Notes: generated by a model not told the origin, from the letters alone. DNA of 64,000 nt from Ulota crispa (GCA_963920765.1 OY987242.1:9946789-10010788); one strand, 5' to 3'. Counted from the first letter of the stretch, positions 37,489-49,210 are shown. A program made the numbers and translations.

Positions 37489-37833
37489 ATGGTCAGCTTA
37501 GACGACGCGCTCATTATCGATATTGAAGAGCAGGGTAGAAGAAAGCGCGAGGCATTGCAAGGGGGACGAGGATTACAGAGGTCATGTGGTGGAGGGGGGA
37601 GAATTAGGGAGCGGGGGAAGAGAACACAGTTGGTGCGATGGATCTGGGGACATCGGGTCACGAGCAGCTCGGCAACAACGATCAACAGCAGCAGCAGCCG
37701 CAGCAGCAATACCCACAGCAGCAACAGAGCAGCGCTGCTGCCGCGACGCCGCTGTCACCGTTTCGGCCAGCGCCTCTGGGGCCATCGTCGATGTTGCAAG
37801 CGGCATCGACCTATTACTCAACACCCCCGCTGA
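37489..37833 (+). other. Upstream ORF overlapping the ZF-HD start in another frame
   Basis: An ATG at 37489 opens a frame that stays open past the main ATG (37638) and about 195 nt into the ZF-HD coding region in a different frame. Short uORFs also begin near 37045, 37138 and 37405. If these are in the mRNA, they would reduce initiation at the main ATG. The predicted peptide is Arg-rich with no recognisable domain, so it is treated as a regulatory uORF and not as a protein gene. Confidence 0.3.
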
Positions 37834-38747
37834 TGCACCCTCATCATCATGACCTCGCAAGCGCCACTAAGATGTCGAAGTTAACCACCAGCCACTCGCC
37901 CAGCGGGAATGGGCTCGGGTCGGCGCCGGTGATGAAGAGCGGTGGTAACGATCACAAGACGAGCGATCAAGTGGTGACGGAACAGGCGCGCGAGATTCTG
38001 CGCCAGGCGGTGGTGACGGCCGTGACGGAGTCGAACAAAGCCGCTGCGGTGGCGAATAACAACAACAACAACAACAACAACAACGTGGTGAAGCCGTACT
38101 CGAAGCCTGGCGCGGTCCGGTACCGCGAGTGTCAGAAGAACCACGCGGCCAGCATTGGCGGGCACGCCATCGATGGGTGCGGGGAGTTTATGCCGGGCGG
38201 CGACGAGGGTGACGCCGATGCGCATCGCTGTGCGGCCTGCGACTGCCACCGCAACTTCCATCGCCGCGAGGTCGAAGGGGAGTGCGACTGCAGGCGCAAG
38301 CCTAGTTCCAAGTCGACGGTGGGTGTCGCCAAACCCGCTGGAAGCCAGCAGCAGCAGCAAGGCGCCACATTGCCGACGCCCCCCGTGACCACGCTGGCAC
38401 TCATTGGAGGCGGTGGACAGATGACGCCTTTGACGATGGCCGCGGCCATGAGCGCCGGCGGACCCACGGACAGCGACGACCAGGACGACGGCCCTGGACA
38501 CATCGTCACGAGCGGCGGCATGATGATGTCCATGCGGTCGCCGTCAGCCATCAAGAAGCGCTTCCGGACCAAATTCTCGACTGAGCAGAAGGACAAGATG
38601 CTGGCGTTCGCGGAGGAGGTCGGCTGGCGCATCCAGAAGCACGACGAAGCGGCGGTGCACGAGTTCTGCTCCACCGTCGGCGTCAAGCGCCACGTCCTCA
38701 AGGTCTGGATGCACAACAACAAGCACACCATGGGCAAGAAGCCGTAA
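37638..38747 (+). CDS. Zinc-finger homeodomain (ZF-HD) transcription factor, complete, intronless
   Basis: A 369-residue protein with the two domains that define plant ZF-HD factors. The N-terminal third is low complexity (poly-Q at about 16-30, a ten-residue poly-N run at 140-149). The ZF dimerisation domain spans about residues 160-211: it starts RYRECQKNHAASIGGHAIDG and has Cys165, His169, His176, Cys181, Cys198, Cys201, Cys203, His204 and His208 as metal-ligand candidates. An acidic linker (DSDDQDD, 278-284) leads to the homeodomain at about 305-366. Its recognition helix reads KVWMHNNKH, the ZF-HD variant in which Met follows the invariant Trp. The protein should bind DNA in the nucleus as a homo- or heterodimer. 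Absence of introns is typical of the family. The ATG lies in a good context (G at -3 and +4). Targets cannot be inferred. The orthology subgroup is not assigned. Confidence 0.96.
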   Translation: MDLGTSGHEQLGNNDQQQQQPQQQYPQQQQSSAAAATPLSPFRPAPLGPSSMLQAASTYYSTPPLMHPHHHDLASATKMSKLTTSHSPSGNGLGSAPVMKSGGNDHKTSDQVVTEQAREILRQAVVTAVTESNKAAAVANNNNNNNNNNVVKPYSKPGAVRYRECQKNHAASIGGHAIDGCGEFMPGGDEGDADAHRCAACDCHRNFHRREVEGECDCRRKPSSKSTVGVAKPAGSQQQQQGATLPTPPVTTLALIGGGGQMTPLTMAAAMSAGGPTDSDDQDDGPGHIVTSGGMMMSMRSPSAIKKRFRTKFSTEQKDKMLAFAEEVGWRIQKHDEAAVHEFCSTVGVKRHVLKVWMHNNKHTMGKKP

Positions 38748-41327
38748 CAGCGCCACTGCCAGTGCCGACTCCACCACCTTCTTACCATCCGATCATCACC
38801 GAGGCCGATTGATATGATAAGTTTTTTCATCTCGACCCTCGTTCATTTCTCCTCTCAGTTCCATCGTGTACACGAACCCCAAGCATCCGCACAGATGCTC
38901 ATACATTGAATAGTTTTGCTTTTCCCCAGTGCAGTAGTTTCGAGCAAGCTATCACCAGCCAATTTGCAGCCCAAGCTCAGCTTCTCTTCCTTCAGGGCTT
39001 TGTAAGCTAAAAAATTTGACCCCAATAAGACAGTAGCACGTTTTACGAACTACTACACAATCATCGTTAGTCTAAGTTTGTGCATTTCAAGCTCAAGCTT
39101 ACATATTAGACTAAAACATTACACCTGCGTTTTAGAATACCAGCTGTTCCTGCTCATTAGAATAGACGTTCGTCCGTCAGTTACCTTTTCAGTTTGAGAA
39201 CCCAAATCATAGTGTGACAGTTATAATGGCCATATGGCTTAATTACTAGCTAATGATAATGAAGATTAGATGATTGATATCTCCTCTTTGTATAGTACCA
39301 TGAAGTTAGGCTCCCAGGCCCCAGCAGTGTATGAGACACTTAGTAATAGAAGTAGTAATATTAGGCTTAGGCGTACAGTTTGGCATGGGAGTATGCATTG
39401 ATCGATCTGGTACATTTTTAGATTAGTTACTAGTCTCCATCAAATACTCACATAAGAGAGACCAAGCTTGGAATTCACTGCGAACATTGCATCAATGTCT
39501 CTTGCTGAGCCAGGTCCTGGAGTATAATTACTTCTACTTATTCCTCTGCTTATAGTGGCTAGAATCTTTGTGCATGAGCACGTGATCCTTACAGTCGCGT
39601 GTACGTTCGCTGTTATTGTTCTAGGCTTCGGCGTGATTGAAGCTGTCGATCATGTGATGTCCTAATTACCATTCTCTCTTCGTATATTCATCCCTGAGTT
39701 AATCATAATTATGTTCTATTCTCTGTACTTTTCTTCTGGCTGTCTATCCTTGCGTACCTGGACTCCCTTTGTGTTGCTCCTCTAAATTATAGCTGTCTAG
39801 CTCAGTGAAGCTTGAGGCTTAGTTTTCTTTCTTGAACTTTATCAACTTCTCATGTGCAACGTTGTTGGTATTAAGTGGTTGCAGTTAAGAACCGAGTGAC
39901 ACCAATGCCATTCAGTACGGTTCTTCCAGAAACGTGCACACGAGATCTTAACTGTGAAGTTTCCAAGATATACTGATACGCTGTAATCCACGTGTACTAA
40001 TTACTACGGACGCGACCCTCTCTGAACTAACATATAAATGACACTGAGTTCTTAAGTAGAGGCCCTCAAACGACGTTGGGCCATGAAGTTTTCTGCAGAT
40101 CGATGGAAGACGATGCAGCTTAAGAGACGCTTGGTCTGCAAGGTGGCGGAGCTAGATTTTGCAGCCGTGACTTCAAGGTACTCCCGAAGAACCCCAAAGG
40201 AGTGTATTAAAATTGATCTCCATCCAGTGATCTCATCAATCAAACTAACCCTGATTATCTCGCAAACATAGAGATCGACAGTTTCGTCTTTTCTCTCTGC
40301 GATCATTTGAGTTCAGGACATCTGAAAATTGCTCCAGCAACACCAGGGAATGGTTCAACAACAATGCTACATTCTCATATCAGTTGTCACTTCTGTAAAG
40401 ATTAATCTTAATCCACGTATTAGGACAACGAGAGTCCCTGCAGGGTCCGCCTGGTTCGCACTTCGCACTGATGCTCCGTTACATAGATACAAGGCTTAGT
40501 CAAGTAGTGGTTTTGTATTAAGACTGGCTTGAGACTCAGTTATTCTAATCAGCATATACACACCGTTGGAGTCTTGGCAACGGTGCTTACGTGAGCATGC
40601 TCTTCTTCACTAATTCTTCACTAGTTCACTAACTGAGTCCGTCGTTCATACGGCAAGCGATCGATGGGTCCCTAGGGAGGACAGCCAGTCGGGAGTAAAG
40701 GCACGAGGGATGTACACACTGAGTCGACTGACCAATCATTCGAAAACTCTGCAGGTGGTGTTGGAAATTATAGACGTGATTAATAATGGTGATGATTAGA
40801 CGTGCTCTCGTAATTAAGATCACCCCCCTGCCTTGGGGTCTGAGCTGGCCCTCCCTTGCAGTACTGCTACATGCAGAGGGGTGTGCAGATTTTGATCTGC
40901 GGTGAATTTACTGACCTCCCTCTCTCACGGCATATGGCTGATCTGATTTGCCTGATGGGAATGAGGGAGCACTGGCGCAGATGCATTTCCCATTTTCCCC
41001 CTTTGCTGTGGGTTGTGTACCTGGTATGATCTTCACAAATATATATTCATCATTTTCCCAAGATTTGCTTGCCTCATGTTCGGCCCTTGAAGATTTTACT
41101 CTGGAATGTCGATGGTTGTTGGGAACCCCATCAGTCGGTGTTCTCAGGTGTATTGGTTTGTTGTCGAGATTAGTCTGAAATGGACTAATCTTCCAAGACT
41201 TGTACTTTGAAGCTTCAAGCGAGAGACCAATTTATAAAAGCATCTAATTGTTGCATTCGCACGTTGAGACTTGTAAGTTGTAACACACCATTTTTTGTGA
41301 ATAATATTTAAAAAAACACTCTAAACA
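38748..41327. other. ZF-HD 3' flank, no further gene recognised
   Basis: The first few hundred bases should include the ZF-HD 3' UTR, but I see no decisive AATAAA signal. The rest is mostly single-copy sequence of intermediate GC, with only short open frames that show no domain. It lacks the TTAA-type repeats seen elsewhere. An unannotated non-coding RNA cannot be excluded. Confidence 0.5.
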
Positions 41328-41475
41328 TAATATTCATTAATTTGGAAAAAACTCAATTTTGAGATTTTTGGTTTTTATGTTCTTAGAAAAACATTCCATA
41401 AATATTTGATTGAGGACCATGTAAAAACTTAAAAGTTCTAAAATTAAGTATTTTTCAAATTAATGAATACTAAAT
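41328..41475. mobile_element. Short MITE, ATTCATTAATTTGGGAAAA family
   Basis: TATTCATTAATTTGGAAAAA and its complement TTTTTCAAATTAATGAATA are the ends. Confidence 0.55.
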
Positions 41476-42111
41476 TCCTAGTGTTATAAGTGACAAGTGA
41501 CAATTGACAACATTAGGAGAAAATGGGGCCAACAATGACATCCTTAGAATTGGCACTAGTCATCACTTGTGGTTGTGGGTGCCAACATCTAAGGTGTGAC
41601 TGTGACGTTAGTTTGCAATATAGACAAATCCTACAATAATGTAGGTTATTTTTGTTAAATACTTATCATCCCAAGCACAACAAGTGGGGTCATTTTGGGA
41701 ATCTAGGGATGTCAATGTATTAGTCCATGCTCCTCTTTCTTCTAGTGTAGCAAGTCTAAGTTTGTTTGATATGCATAACTGTAAATGTATAGAATTTGAA
41801 AAAAAGCATAGCCACTAAGTAAATGTAAGATGGAAATCCTTATTTTGACCACTTGTCCTCTTTTGGTCATTATGCATTGACCGTGTATATTTTAAACCAC
41901 CAATGTATATAACATATGGTGGCTACTAGGGGTAAAAAAGGGCCTTAGTCCTTAGACTTTGTAGAAATAAAAAAAGATAATCCATAAATTGATTTTTTTA
42001 TGAGTTTTGAATGTAAAAGGCACAATGCCTATTTTAGAGAAGCTTAATATTCTTAAAATAATAAAAAAAAATATTTTTTATTTTTATGTTTTGTTCAAAA
42101 AGTTGTAAAAA

Positions 42112-42357
42112 CACAATGTTTGTTACTTTGGGAAAACACTTTCCCAAAACAAATTTTGGGGATACTAAATTTTATATTTGTGAGAATATTTTGGTGATTT
42201 AAAGTGAGTTTTTTTGTAATTCCTTAAGCTATTTCATTAATGTAAGATTCTAAGGAAGTTATTATAAAACTCACTCTAAATCACCTAAAAACTCTTAAAA
42301 ATGAAAAATTTAGAAGTCCCACAATTGGGGTTATTTCACAAATTAACAAATATCACG
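42112..42357. mobile_element. MITE, ATTCATTAATTTGGGAAAA family
   Basis: Left CAATGTTTGTTACTTTGGGA, right CACAAATTAACAAATATCACG. Inner arms pair around AAAGTGAGTTTT and AAAACTCACTC. Confidence 0.55.
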
Positions 42358-42436
42358 TTTAAGTTATTTGTGTTTTGAAAGAATTTTAAGCAAAAGTAGC
42401 TAAAATTTGTAAACATCTTTGTTGAGTTAACATTTG

Positions 42437-42694
42437 AACGCCATATTTGTTAAATTGCAAAAAAGATTACATTTTGGGACTTTTGAAGGATTAAGGTGGC
42501 CACCTTAATCTAAGCTCCAGCACTTTTTTTTGGTACATGTGCCCTCACCTCAAAGGAGGATTTTGTAAGGGAAAAAATCTTAGTGGCTAAGATTGAATTT
42601 GATACCTTCAAATTTGATGTAAGGTGGCTATTTTGGATTAAGGTGAGGTACAAAATGGTACCTGTCGTTTCCCATTTTAATGAATATGGCGTTT
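42437..42694. mobile_element. MITE, ATTCATTAATTTGGGAAAA family
   Basis: Left AACGCCATATTTGTTAAATTG, right TTTTAATGAATATGGCGTT. It is inverted with respect to 35541-35807 and 43453-43707. Confidence 0.65.
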
Positions 42695-43452
42695 TTGGCA
42701 TCAGGATTTGTCAAAGTGACAGCTATGAATAACAATTGATAATCTTTGGGAAATATAATAGTTTTTCATGTAAATATTATGAGTACTATGATTGCTTCCA
42801 TTTTGCAGTTTTGAGTGAATTTGCACTAATATCCTTTTTGAAACTGCTACCAACTTACCAAGATGTGCTTATCTCCTATGATATGGTATAAAAAACCCTA
42901 ACATTTATTTAAGTCAAACCATGTATGATTATCAGCTTTTTCATCCATTTTCTATACATCCCTTTACATATACTTTATATTGTTTTTGGAAGATCAACTT
43001 TGAAAAGAACTAGGCGTTGTTTGCAATTCAAAAAGAAGTTGTCAAGGCATCATAGAAATTTTTGTTTTTTTTGTAATTCTATTTTCACATGCAATAGAAT
43101 TTGCGTTAAAACTTCCAGAAGAAAGAACTCTTACATAATCATTGTAAAATACCTCATAGCAATGGATTACTGTTTGACAAGATTTTACTCCATTAACGTT
43201 CCCCCTTTGAATCATTAGAAGGCTTCTAAACAAGCATTGTTAACTCAAAAAATATATACATTCTACTTTATGTTTGAAAGTTTAGTTAAAGTGATTTTTT
43301 TTTCTAAAATGTTAACATTTCACCAATTTGAGTGAAACAATCATTTGCACTTATAGGTTTCAAGTATCAACAACATTATAAGTTGCTATGATAAAAAAAG
43401 TCTTAAAACAAATCAACTTCTACTATCAATTGAGAAAGCAAAATTGTCAAGA

Positions 43453-43707
43453 ATACATTATTTGTTAAATTGGGAAAAATGGAGGTACCATTTTGTGCTC
43501 CACCTTAAACCCAAAAAGTCACTCTAAACTAGATTCAAAGGTATTAGATTCAGTTTGAGCCACTAAGATTTTTTCCCCTGCAAATTCCTCCTCTCAAGTG
43601 AGGACACGTGTACCAAAAAAAATGCTAAGCTCAATTTTAGGAGGCTTCCTGAAACCTTCAAAAGTCCCAAAATGTAAGCTTTTTCCCAATTTAACAAATA
43701 ACGCATT
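43453..43707. mobile_element. MITE, ATTCATTAATTTGGGAAAA family
   Basis: Left TACATTATTTGTTAAATTGG, right CCCAATTTAACAAATAACGC. A further decayed copy follows to about 43890. Confidence 0.65.
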
Positions 43708-43890
43708 CAGGTCAAATGTGTCTAGGACTACAATGTACTATTCAATCCTTAATTTGGGAAGAAACCTTGATTTTGGGAATGAATTAGGTTTAAGGTGACC
43801 ACCTTAAAGGCTTAAACCAAACTCTAGGTTTAAGGAGAAGTACAACTTGAAAATCTGGTTTTCCCAATTTAATGAATGTGGTGTTACATT

Positions 43891-45613
43891 CTAGTGTGTA
43901 AGATGGCTAGGTTATGCACAAAAGACTTTAAAAATACCAAAATTTTGAGCATGTTTACAACACTACATACACAGCCAGGCATTAGCTACGTTCAACATCA
44001 AAAATGCTTTATATAAATTTTTGGACATAGACAAATTTTCTTTCTCGGAAATCATGTTAGTTAAACATTATTGGATATTATTGTTTTATGATTAAATTTT
44101 TAGTGATTAATACACAACCATTAAATTCTCAAGCGTTGCCTTTTTCAGTATTTTAGAAACTTCTCTTACATATTGAAATACCCGTTATACCAATGCTCTC
44201 ATCATTTCACATTTGAAATAAAAAGGGAATTGGGAGCAAAAGTTTACACAGAAACTAGTTTTTTTTTTTTCCTTTCCGGAATTCTATCACAATTAAATAA
44301 TATTAAAAAATCAACTTCTAATAAACCTTGTGTAGTCACTGTAGTGAAAAATAGAAAACGGAGATTTTTATATAATTCTACCAAAGGTCCACTTTAATGC
44401 ATGATGTAAGGAAAAGTGGTCAATGTTTATGTACGTTTGATATCAATTTTTTTGGTACACAAAAAAAGTTCCTAAAATCATCTTCTCAAAATTGTTTTAG
44501 TGTAATATACTTATGATTTCCTTTGCCGTAATATGTCAAGATTTCAAAATTTAATACAACAATTCACTTTTTCAATTAGTAATTGGTTTTGAATTTTTTA
44601 CTCGTCAAATACTGAAAGTGTCTTGGATGAATAGTTGTAGTAGTAGTTACGAGTTTCAAACACTACATTCATCAAATCAATACCCCAATACGGGCCAGTC
44701 AATTTATAATCATCAAAAATTAAAACAATCTTTGTAAACATTATGCAATCTACAGTACCATATCAAAAATATCAAAATTTTCTTTGTGTATTAAGAGTTG
44801 GAATTGAAAATTACAGTTGGATCATGTTGTATGCTTGAGAAAATTTAGAATGCTTGATAATTGTTTTTTTTCAAACTTATCATCATGTGTTTTGAAATGA
44901 TCACATCATCTTCTACAAGTCTGTGGTAAATGTTCTTTAGATTTTTATCAGATATCTTCTTGAATTGTTTGAATCACCGCGAGAACACTCTAAAGTCTTT
45001 TGAAGAACATGATCCACACATAATGAACAATTGAAGATTTGAAGTTGTTACTTGGATTTTAGATAATTTTTTTAGTCTTTTTGAGGTGCAACATTTGTAT
45101 ATAATTGGTTGAGCCAGTGGCTAGCTAGTTATGGGTCATGACCCTCTTTAGCAAACTAAACCAAGACCAATTAATCTCATAAATCTACAACTTCTTCAAA
45201 ATATGATTAAAAAAAAAAAGTTCTAACTCTCTTCCATCATCTCCTTTTCAATTGTTATGCGTCATGTAGCAATGAAAGTGACAAGAGAAGTTAATAGAAT
45301 TTTTTTTGAGTATTTGTGACAAGTTTCTATTATGGAGATGGTGTAGAAAAGAATCAACAACAAAATCTAGGTTTCAAGTTGACACAACGTTGGAGGGTTG
45401 TTGGAAGGCTAAGTTATTTCTAAGGTGGTAGACAAAGCATTCCAAATAGCCTTCCTTAATAGAAACTATGATTAAATCCTAAATCATCCAAAAGCCTTGC
45501 TTAGAGAAGGACAAATGCAAGGACTACAACTTGGCTACCTCATGACACCTATATAATTGAATGACAAGACAAAGTTAGTTGATCTTTCAAAATTTCAATC
45601 ATGTAGTTGTTAA
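43891..45613. other. Intergenic stretch without a recognised gene
   Basis: AT-rich DNA with short frames only. Confidence 0.4.
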
Positions 45614-45756
45614 CACTAGAAGAAAATATGTCCTAAATGATTGATTCACAATGATTGCAAATGTCCTAAATGATTGTAATTGAGTCATTGTATAGTTTCT
45701 TCAAACATTTACACTCATTGTGAACCAATCGTTTAGGACACATTTTTCTTCTAGTG
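45614..45756. mobile_element. Small CACTA-like MITE (143 bp)
   Basis: CACTAGAAGAAAATATGTCC at left and ACACATTTTTCTTCTAGTG at right; CCTAAACGATTGGTTCACAAT-type arms are inverted. A lone TTCTTCTAGTG end occurs near 41740-41750. Confidence 0.65.
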
Positions 45757-45895
45757 TGAGTTCCATAAAGCATATTTTGTACTATGACCAAAAGCGTGTA
45801 ATAAGAAACCACCGGAAAGCATGAGCAGGTGCAACTGCTTTGCATTATCTTCAGTGTTTCCAATCATAAACTTCTACACCACAAGAGGAGCTAAA

Positions 45896-46690
45896 TTATG
45901 TGACTACAAACAGATACAGCAACACTTTGCCATTTGTCACTAAACTGATGGTAAAAGAAAAGACCTGGCACACTGTGATCAGAACATCAAGCATAATTAT
46001 TAAAAATGATGCTTCCAAGTAGACAAGAGCCTTTCCTTCCACAAGCCCTATTAAACAAATCCCTCTGAAAATGCTTGCTATCTCCAATGCCTTTTTCAAT
46101 GCAAAATCAAGCCCACCAGGGATCAAATATCTACCTTCTCTGGAAAACTCATGAATCCAAATCTGCATCCTCAATTCGTTGCTGTGGTGTAACTTCATGT
46201 AAAGGAAATGCTTGGACGGGAATGCTATACCGTGCGCTGGGATCCGTGAGTTGTACGCTTGGATTTCTTTTGTCAAAATATTAAATTTCACATGTAATTA
46301 TGTAAATAGGGGCCTATAATTGTGCATTTTAAATTTTCATGTTTTCAAAAACCTGAAATTTTTTTTTAAAAATTTTCCCATTGGTTTTGAACTTGACATT
46401 GGTTATTGCTCATAGAATCTTGGCTCATTACTCATGGCTCACCCGTTTTATGCTCCAAAATAGCGTCGTCTACGTGTTGACGTTTGTTGCTGTCATTTCT
46501 ATAACATCCATCCCCAACCCCTACATTGTTAATTGGCACCAAGAACAGCAGCACTTCGGATAAAGATAGAGCAAAACATCGTTCAGGAGCTATCTCAACA
46601 ACCTTGGGAAGGAATCCAAAAATAGTTCTCACAATCTGAAGCTCACATCTAATGAGAGGTGCCAAAAGCTTTAGTAAGAAGAGATGCGCA
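45896..46690 (-). pseudogene. Possible broken protein-coding remnant, unrecognised
   Basis: Two open segments on the minus strand flank a Mutator-like insertion. The upstream one (about 46690-46473) reads LLKLLAPLIRCELQIVRTIF and FGFLPKVVEIAPERCFALSL. The downstream one (about 46217-45896) reads MKLHHSNELRMQIWIHEFSR, then a hydrophobic C-terminus. The composition looks protein-like, but I recognise no family, and splice sites are not convincing. They may be chance frames. Confidence 0.22.
46218..46472. mobile_element. Second copy of the Mutator-like MITE at 392-647
   Basis: It is an inverted copy along its full length, for example TCAAAATATTAAATTTCACA and TGGCTCACCCGTTTTATGC. A 9-bp target duplication is not evident here. 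Confidence 0.65.
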
Positions 46691-46849
46691 AGTTAATCCA
46701 TAACCATCTTGGATGCTGTAAGTAGTGAATGTGAAAACTTTTTAGTTAATCCATAACCATCTTGGATGCTGTAAGTAGTGAATGTGAAAACTTTTTAGTT
46801 AATCCATAACCATCTTGGATGCTGTAAGTAGTGAATGTGAAAACTTTTT
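46691..46849 (+). repeat. 53-bp unit repeated three times, essentially identical
   Basis: The units begin at 46691, 46744 and 46797 with AGTTAATCCATAACCATCTT and end GTGAAAACTTTTT. I see no differences between copies, so the amplification is recent or an assembly effect. Confidence 0.92.
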
Positions 46850-46913
46850 TGAGAATTGTGACTTCTCACTTTTGCTAAAGTATAGGAAACTGCTTCACTC
46901 TTGCTAATGAGTA

Positions 46914-47292
46914 GGGAATCGCTAAAACGACACTTCAAATTGCTAAAGCAACATCTCGAGGTGTATTTTGAGCATGAAATTTTTGAGGTTTTTTTTATTT
47001 GGACTCAAAAATTTCTTTCACCTCTATCATTTTAGGGCTACATTTACAAAGTTTGGGCTGACTTGAATTTGCAATAGAAAAAGGACTTTGGATTTACATA
47101 AAGCAAGAAAACATAAAAAAGAAGAAGCAATGGTGCAATAAAGGTTCAACATTTATTTTATTTGTTCTTTCTTTCAAGGAGGTGATAATGCCGTGATGAA
47201 AGGAACAATGGATCACTTGCATCAAGAACTTTAGCATTAAATTCTCAAATGACGTGCTTTAACAATTTTGGGTGTCACCTTTAGCAAGTCCC
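46914..47292. mobile_element. Diverged GGGAATTGCTAA-family MITE (379 bp)
   Basis: GGGAATCGCTAAAACGACAC at left and GTGTCACCTTTAGCAAGTCCC-like right end. The interior TTGAGCATGAAATTTTTGAG resembles the copies at 24619 and 26417. Confidence 0.55.
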
Positions 47293-47587
47293 AAAGAATA
47301 TTATGTATGCAGATGTGACAGCTCTTTGAAAAAGCTCACCGTGGAAACAACCTTGTCGCGGGAATTTGACTTCCAGCGAGAGAGAAGAGTCTGAGTTACA
47401 CCTGTTACCCACAACAATCCATGGCAAGCCTAATTTATTCAGGATATGTGATGTTCACAGGTCATCAAAGTTACTTGATAAATAAAAGGAGTGATGCTAC
47501 ATATCATCGCCCTCTAAATGTGAATTGGCAGTGGAAGTTTGCATCTGCATTAGGTTAAGCCTACAAGGAAGGGTGAGGTATTCTACG

Positions 47588-47872
47588 TTAGGTTCCAACT
47601 GAAGGACCATTTACATGGCCATTTGGGTTTTGAATATAGAATGTCCTGTGCGCTGGTAGCCGAGCAGGCGCTGACTCCAGTAAATCAAATTCTGAGAGGA
47701 TTAGAAAATCACCTTTCAATATGCTGACCACACCCTCCCCACTTTTTTTGTCCTGCTGGTGGGGCATTGCTTCAGAGCCACCATCTGTGTCCAAAACTGC
47801 TGACTGATCTTTGATTGCCACTCCACAAGAACTGGCACGATTAGCTCGCTCCTCGTCACTTCCATCGCCACA
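47588..47872 (-). CDS. Possible last exon of an unrecognised gene
   Basis: After a good acceptor (GATTTAAATGCGCAG) the frame CGDGSDEERANRASSCGVAI continues for about 95 codons to a stop. It passes through KKSGEGVVSILKGDFLILSE and ends NGHVNGPSVGT. GC is higher than in the flanks and composition is protein-like, with an acidic start. No domain is recognised, and I could not find convincing upstream exons between 47880 and 50000. A pseudogene or chance frame is possible. Confidence 0.3.
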   Translation of the reverse strand, partial: CGDGSDEERANRASSCGVAIKDQSAVLDTDGGSEAMPHQQDKKSGEGVVSILKGDFLILSEFDLLESAPARLPAHRTFYIQNPNGHVNGPSVGT

Positions 47873-48385
47873 ACCTGCGCATTTAAATCAGATATTGCAA
47901 ATATTGTCTATAAAATGGCCTGTTTCAGAAACTGAGAATATATTGCGGCATTCAAGGTCCTAAAGCTCTTATGTGGTTTCCATGCACCAATTTTCACTGA
48001 GACACCCTGTTGCAACAACTATGGGAATCTACATACCCCTACATGTTAGTATCGTAAACATCTCGTTGTATTTGAAGAACAGAAAAGAAAAGCAAATATT
48101 TTGTAATACTAACAAAAAAGAAGAAGCTAAAACCGAACGCCGTTTATTTGTAAGCAAGGAAGAAGTAAAAAAGACTGATACATACAAACGGTGCAACGTG
48201 TTAATCAATCGAAAACTGAGTCTTAATGATAATTGGCTTTTCCAGAGGATCCACATAAATAAGAAGACTCAATTGCTTCTGTTGGACTGGCATTGCAGTA
48301 CGTTTCTCTGCAAGAAATTGAAAACAGGGTGAAAACCGCGGACCGGAAGCCGAACCACAAAACCCGTCACTGCCTATAGAAGCAA

Positions 48386-48708
48386 TGGAAAATTTTATGG
48401 ATACCCCTGAAGTGTGCCATACTCGTGTAGATACCCCTGGTTTTTCAAAAATTGCACAAGTACCCTTGGACCATAATTTTCAGATGTTCGTTTTATTGTG
48501 CATGTCACTTCTTTTGCCCTTGTGTGCACGCTGCTTTTTTTCACTTTTACTGCACTCCTTGCTTTAACATTGATCATGAAGGAAGTAACATGCACAACAA
48601 AACAAACAGTTGAAAATTATGGTCCAAGGATATTTTGTGCAATTTTTGAAAAACTAGGGATATCTACACAAATATGACAAACTTCAAGGGTCTCCATAAA
48701 ATTTCCCC
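48386..48708. mobile_element. Mutator-like MITE (323 bp) with 9-bp target duplication
   Basis: TAGAAGCAA flanks both ends (48377-48385, 48709-48717). The terminal inverted repeats run about 100 bp, from TGGAAAATTTTATGG and GGGGAAATTTTATGG to TTGGACCATAATTTTCA. Confidence 0.85.
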
Positions 48709-48879
48709 TAGAAGCAAATACCAAATTTAGGGCAGAGCCAGTGCCTATGCAGGACGCACTTGCTCGCAGGACAGGCCGACGCTCTTGAACGAAGACAACA
48801 CGAGAGATGGCGTGAAACCCTAACCCTAACGGACCCAATGACCTAAAAAATCAAACCCTTCCGATTTTGTCAAATCCGC

Positions 48880-49210
48880 AACATTCTATTGTCCAATTCT
48901 CTGCATACTCTGTTGGGATAGTCACACCTTCTTCACCTACTCTCAATCTTCAGAGAATGGGGGTCGTGGCAGTCTCTGCTTGAATTTTGGAGATCACATT
49001 CTTTGGAGATTGAGATATTTTTCTTTCATCTCCAGAGGAGAAGAAGAATGGGGTGAAGAAATCTTTGCACGCAAACTATTTCCCCAAACTTGACTTGTTT
49101 TCACCCTTGTCTCTTTTCTGTTTTTAACAATGGTTTTTACGTTTTTAAAAGTTACTCCTCTTCTTGCTTTAGCTATTCTCAATTCTTCACCACCCACAAA
49201 AGGGGAGTCA
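48880..49210. repeat. Dispersed repeat, partner of 50400-50720
   Basis: Shared ordered blocks: CTCAATCTTCAGAGAATGGG versus CTCAATCTTCATAGAATGGG, then GGAGAAGAAGAATGG versus GGAGAAGAATGG, then GAAGAAAT. Confidence 0.55.

Noticed and set aside
38132..38830. Antisense 232-residue frame over the ZF-HD gene (also 37881-38501)
   Set aside because: Shadow frames of GC-rich coding sequence; the sense strand carries two intact conserved domains.
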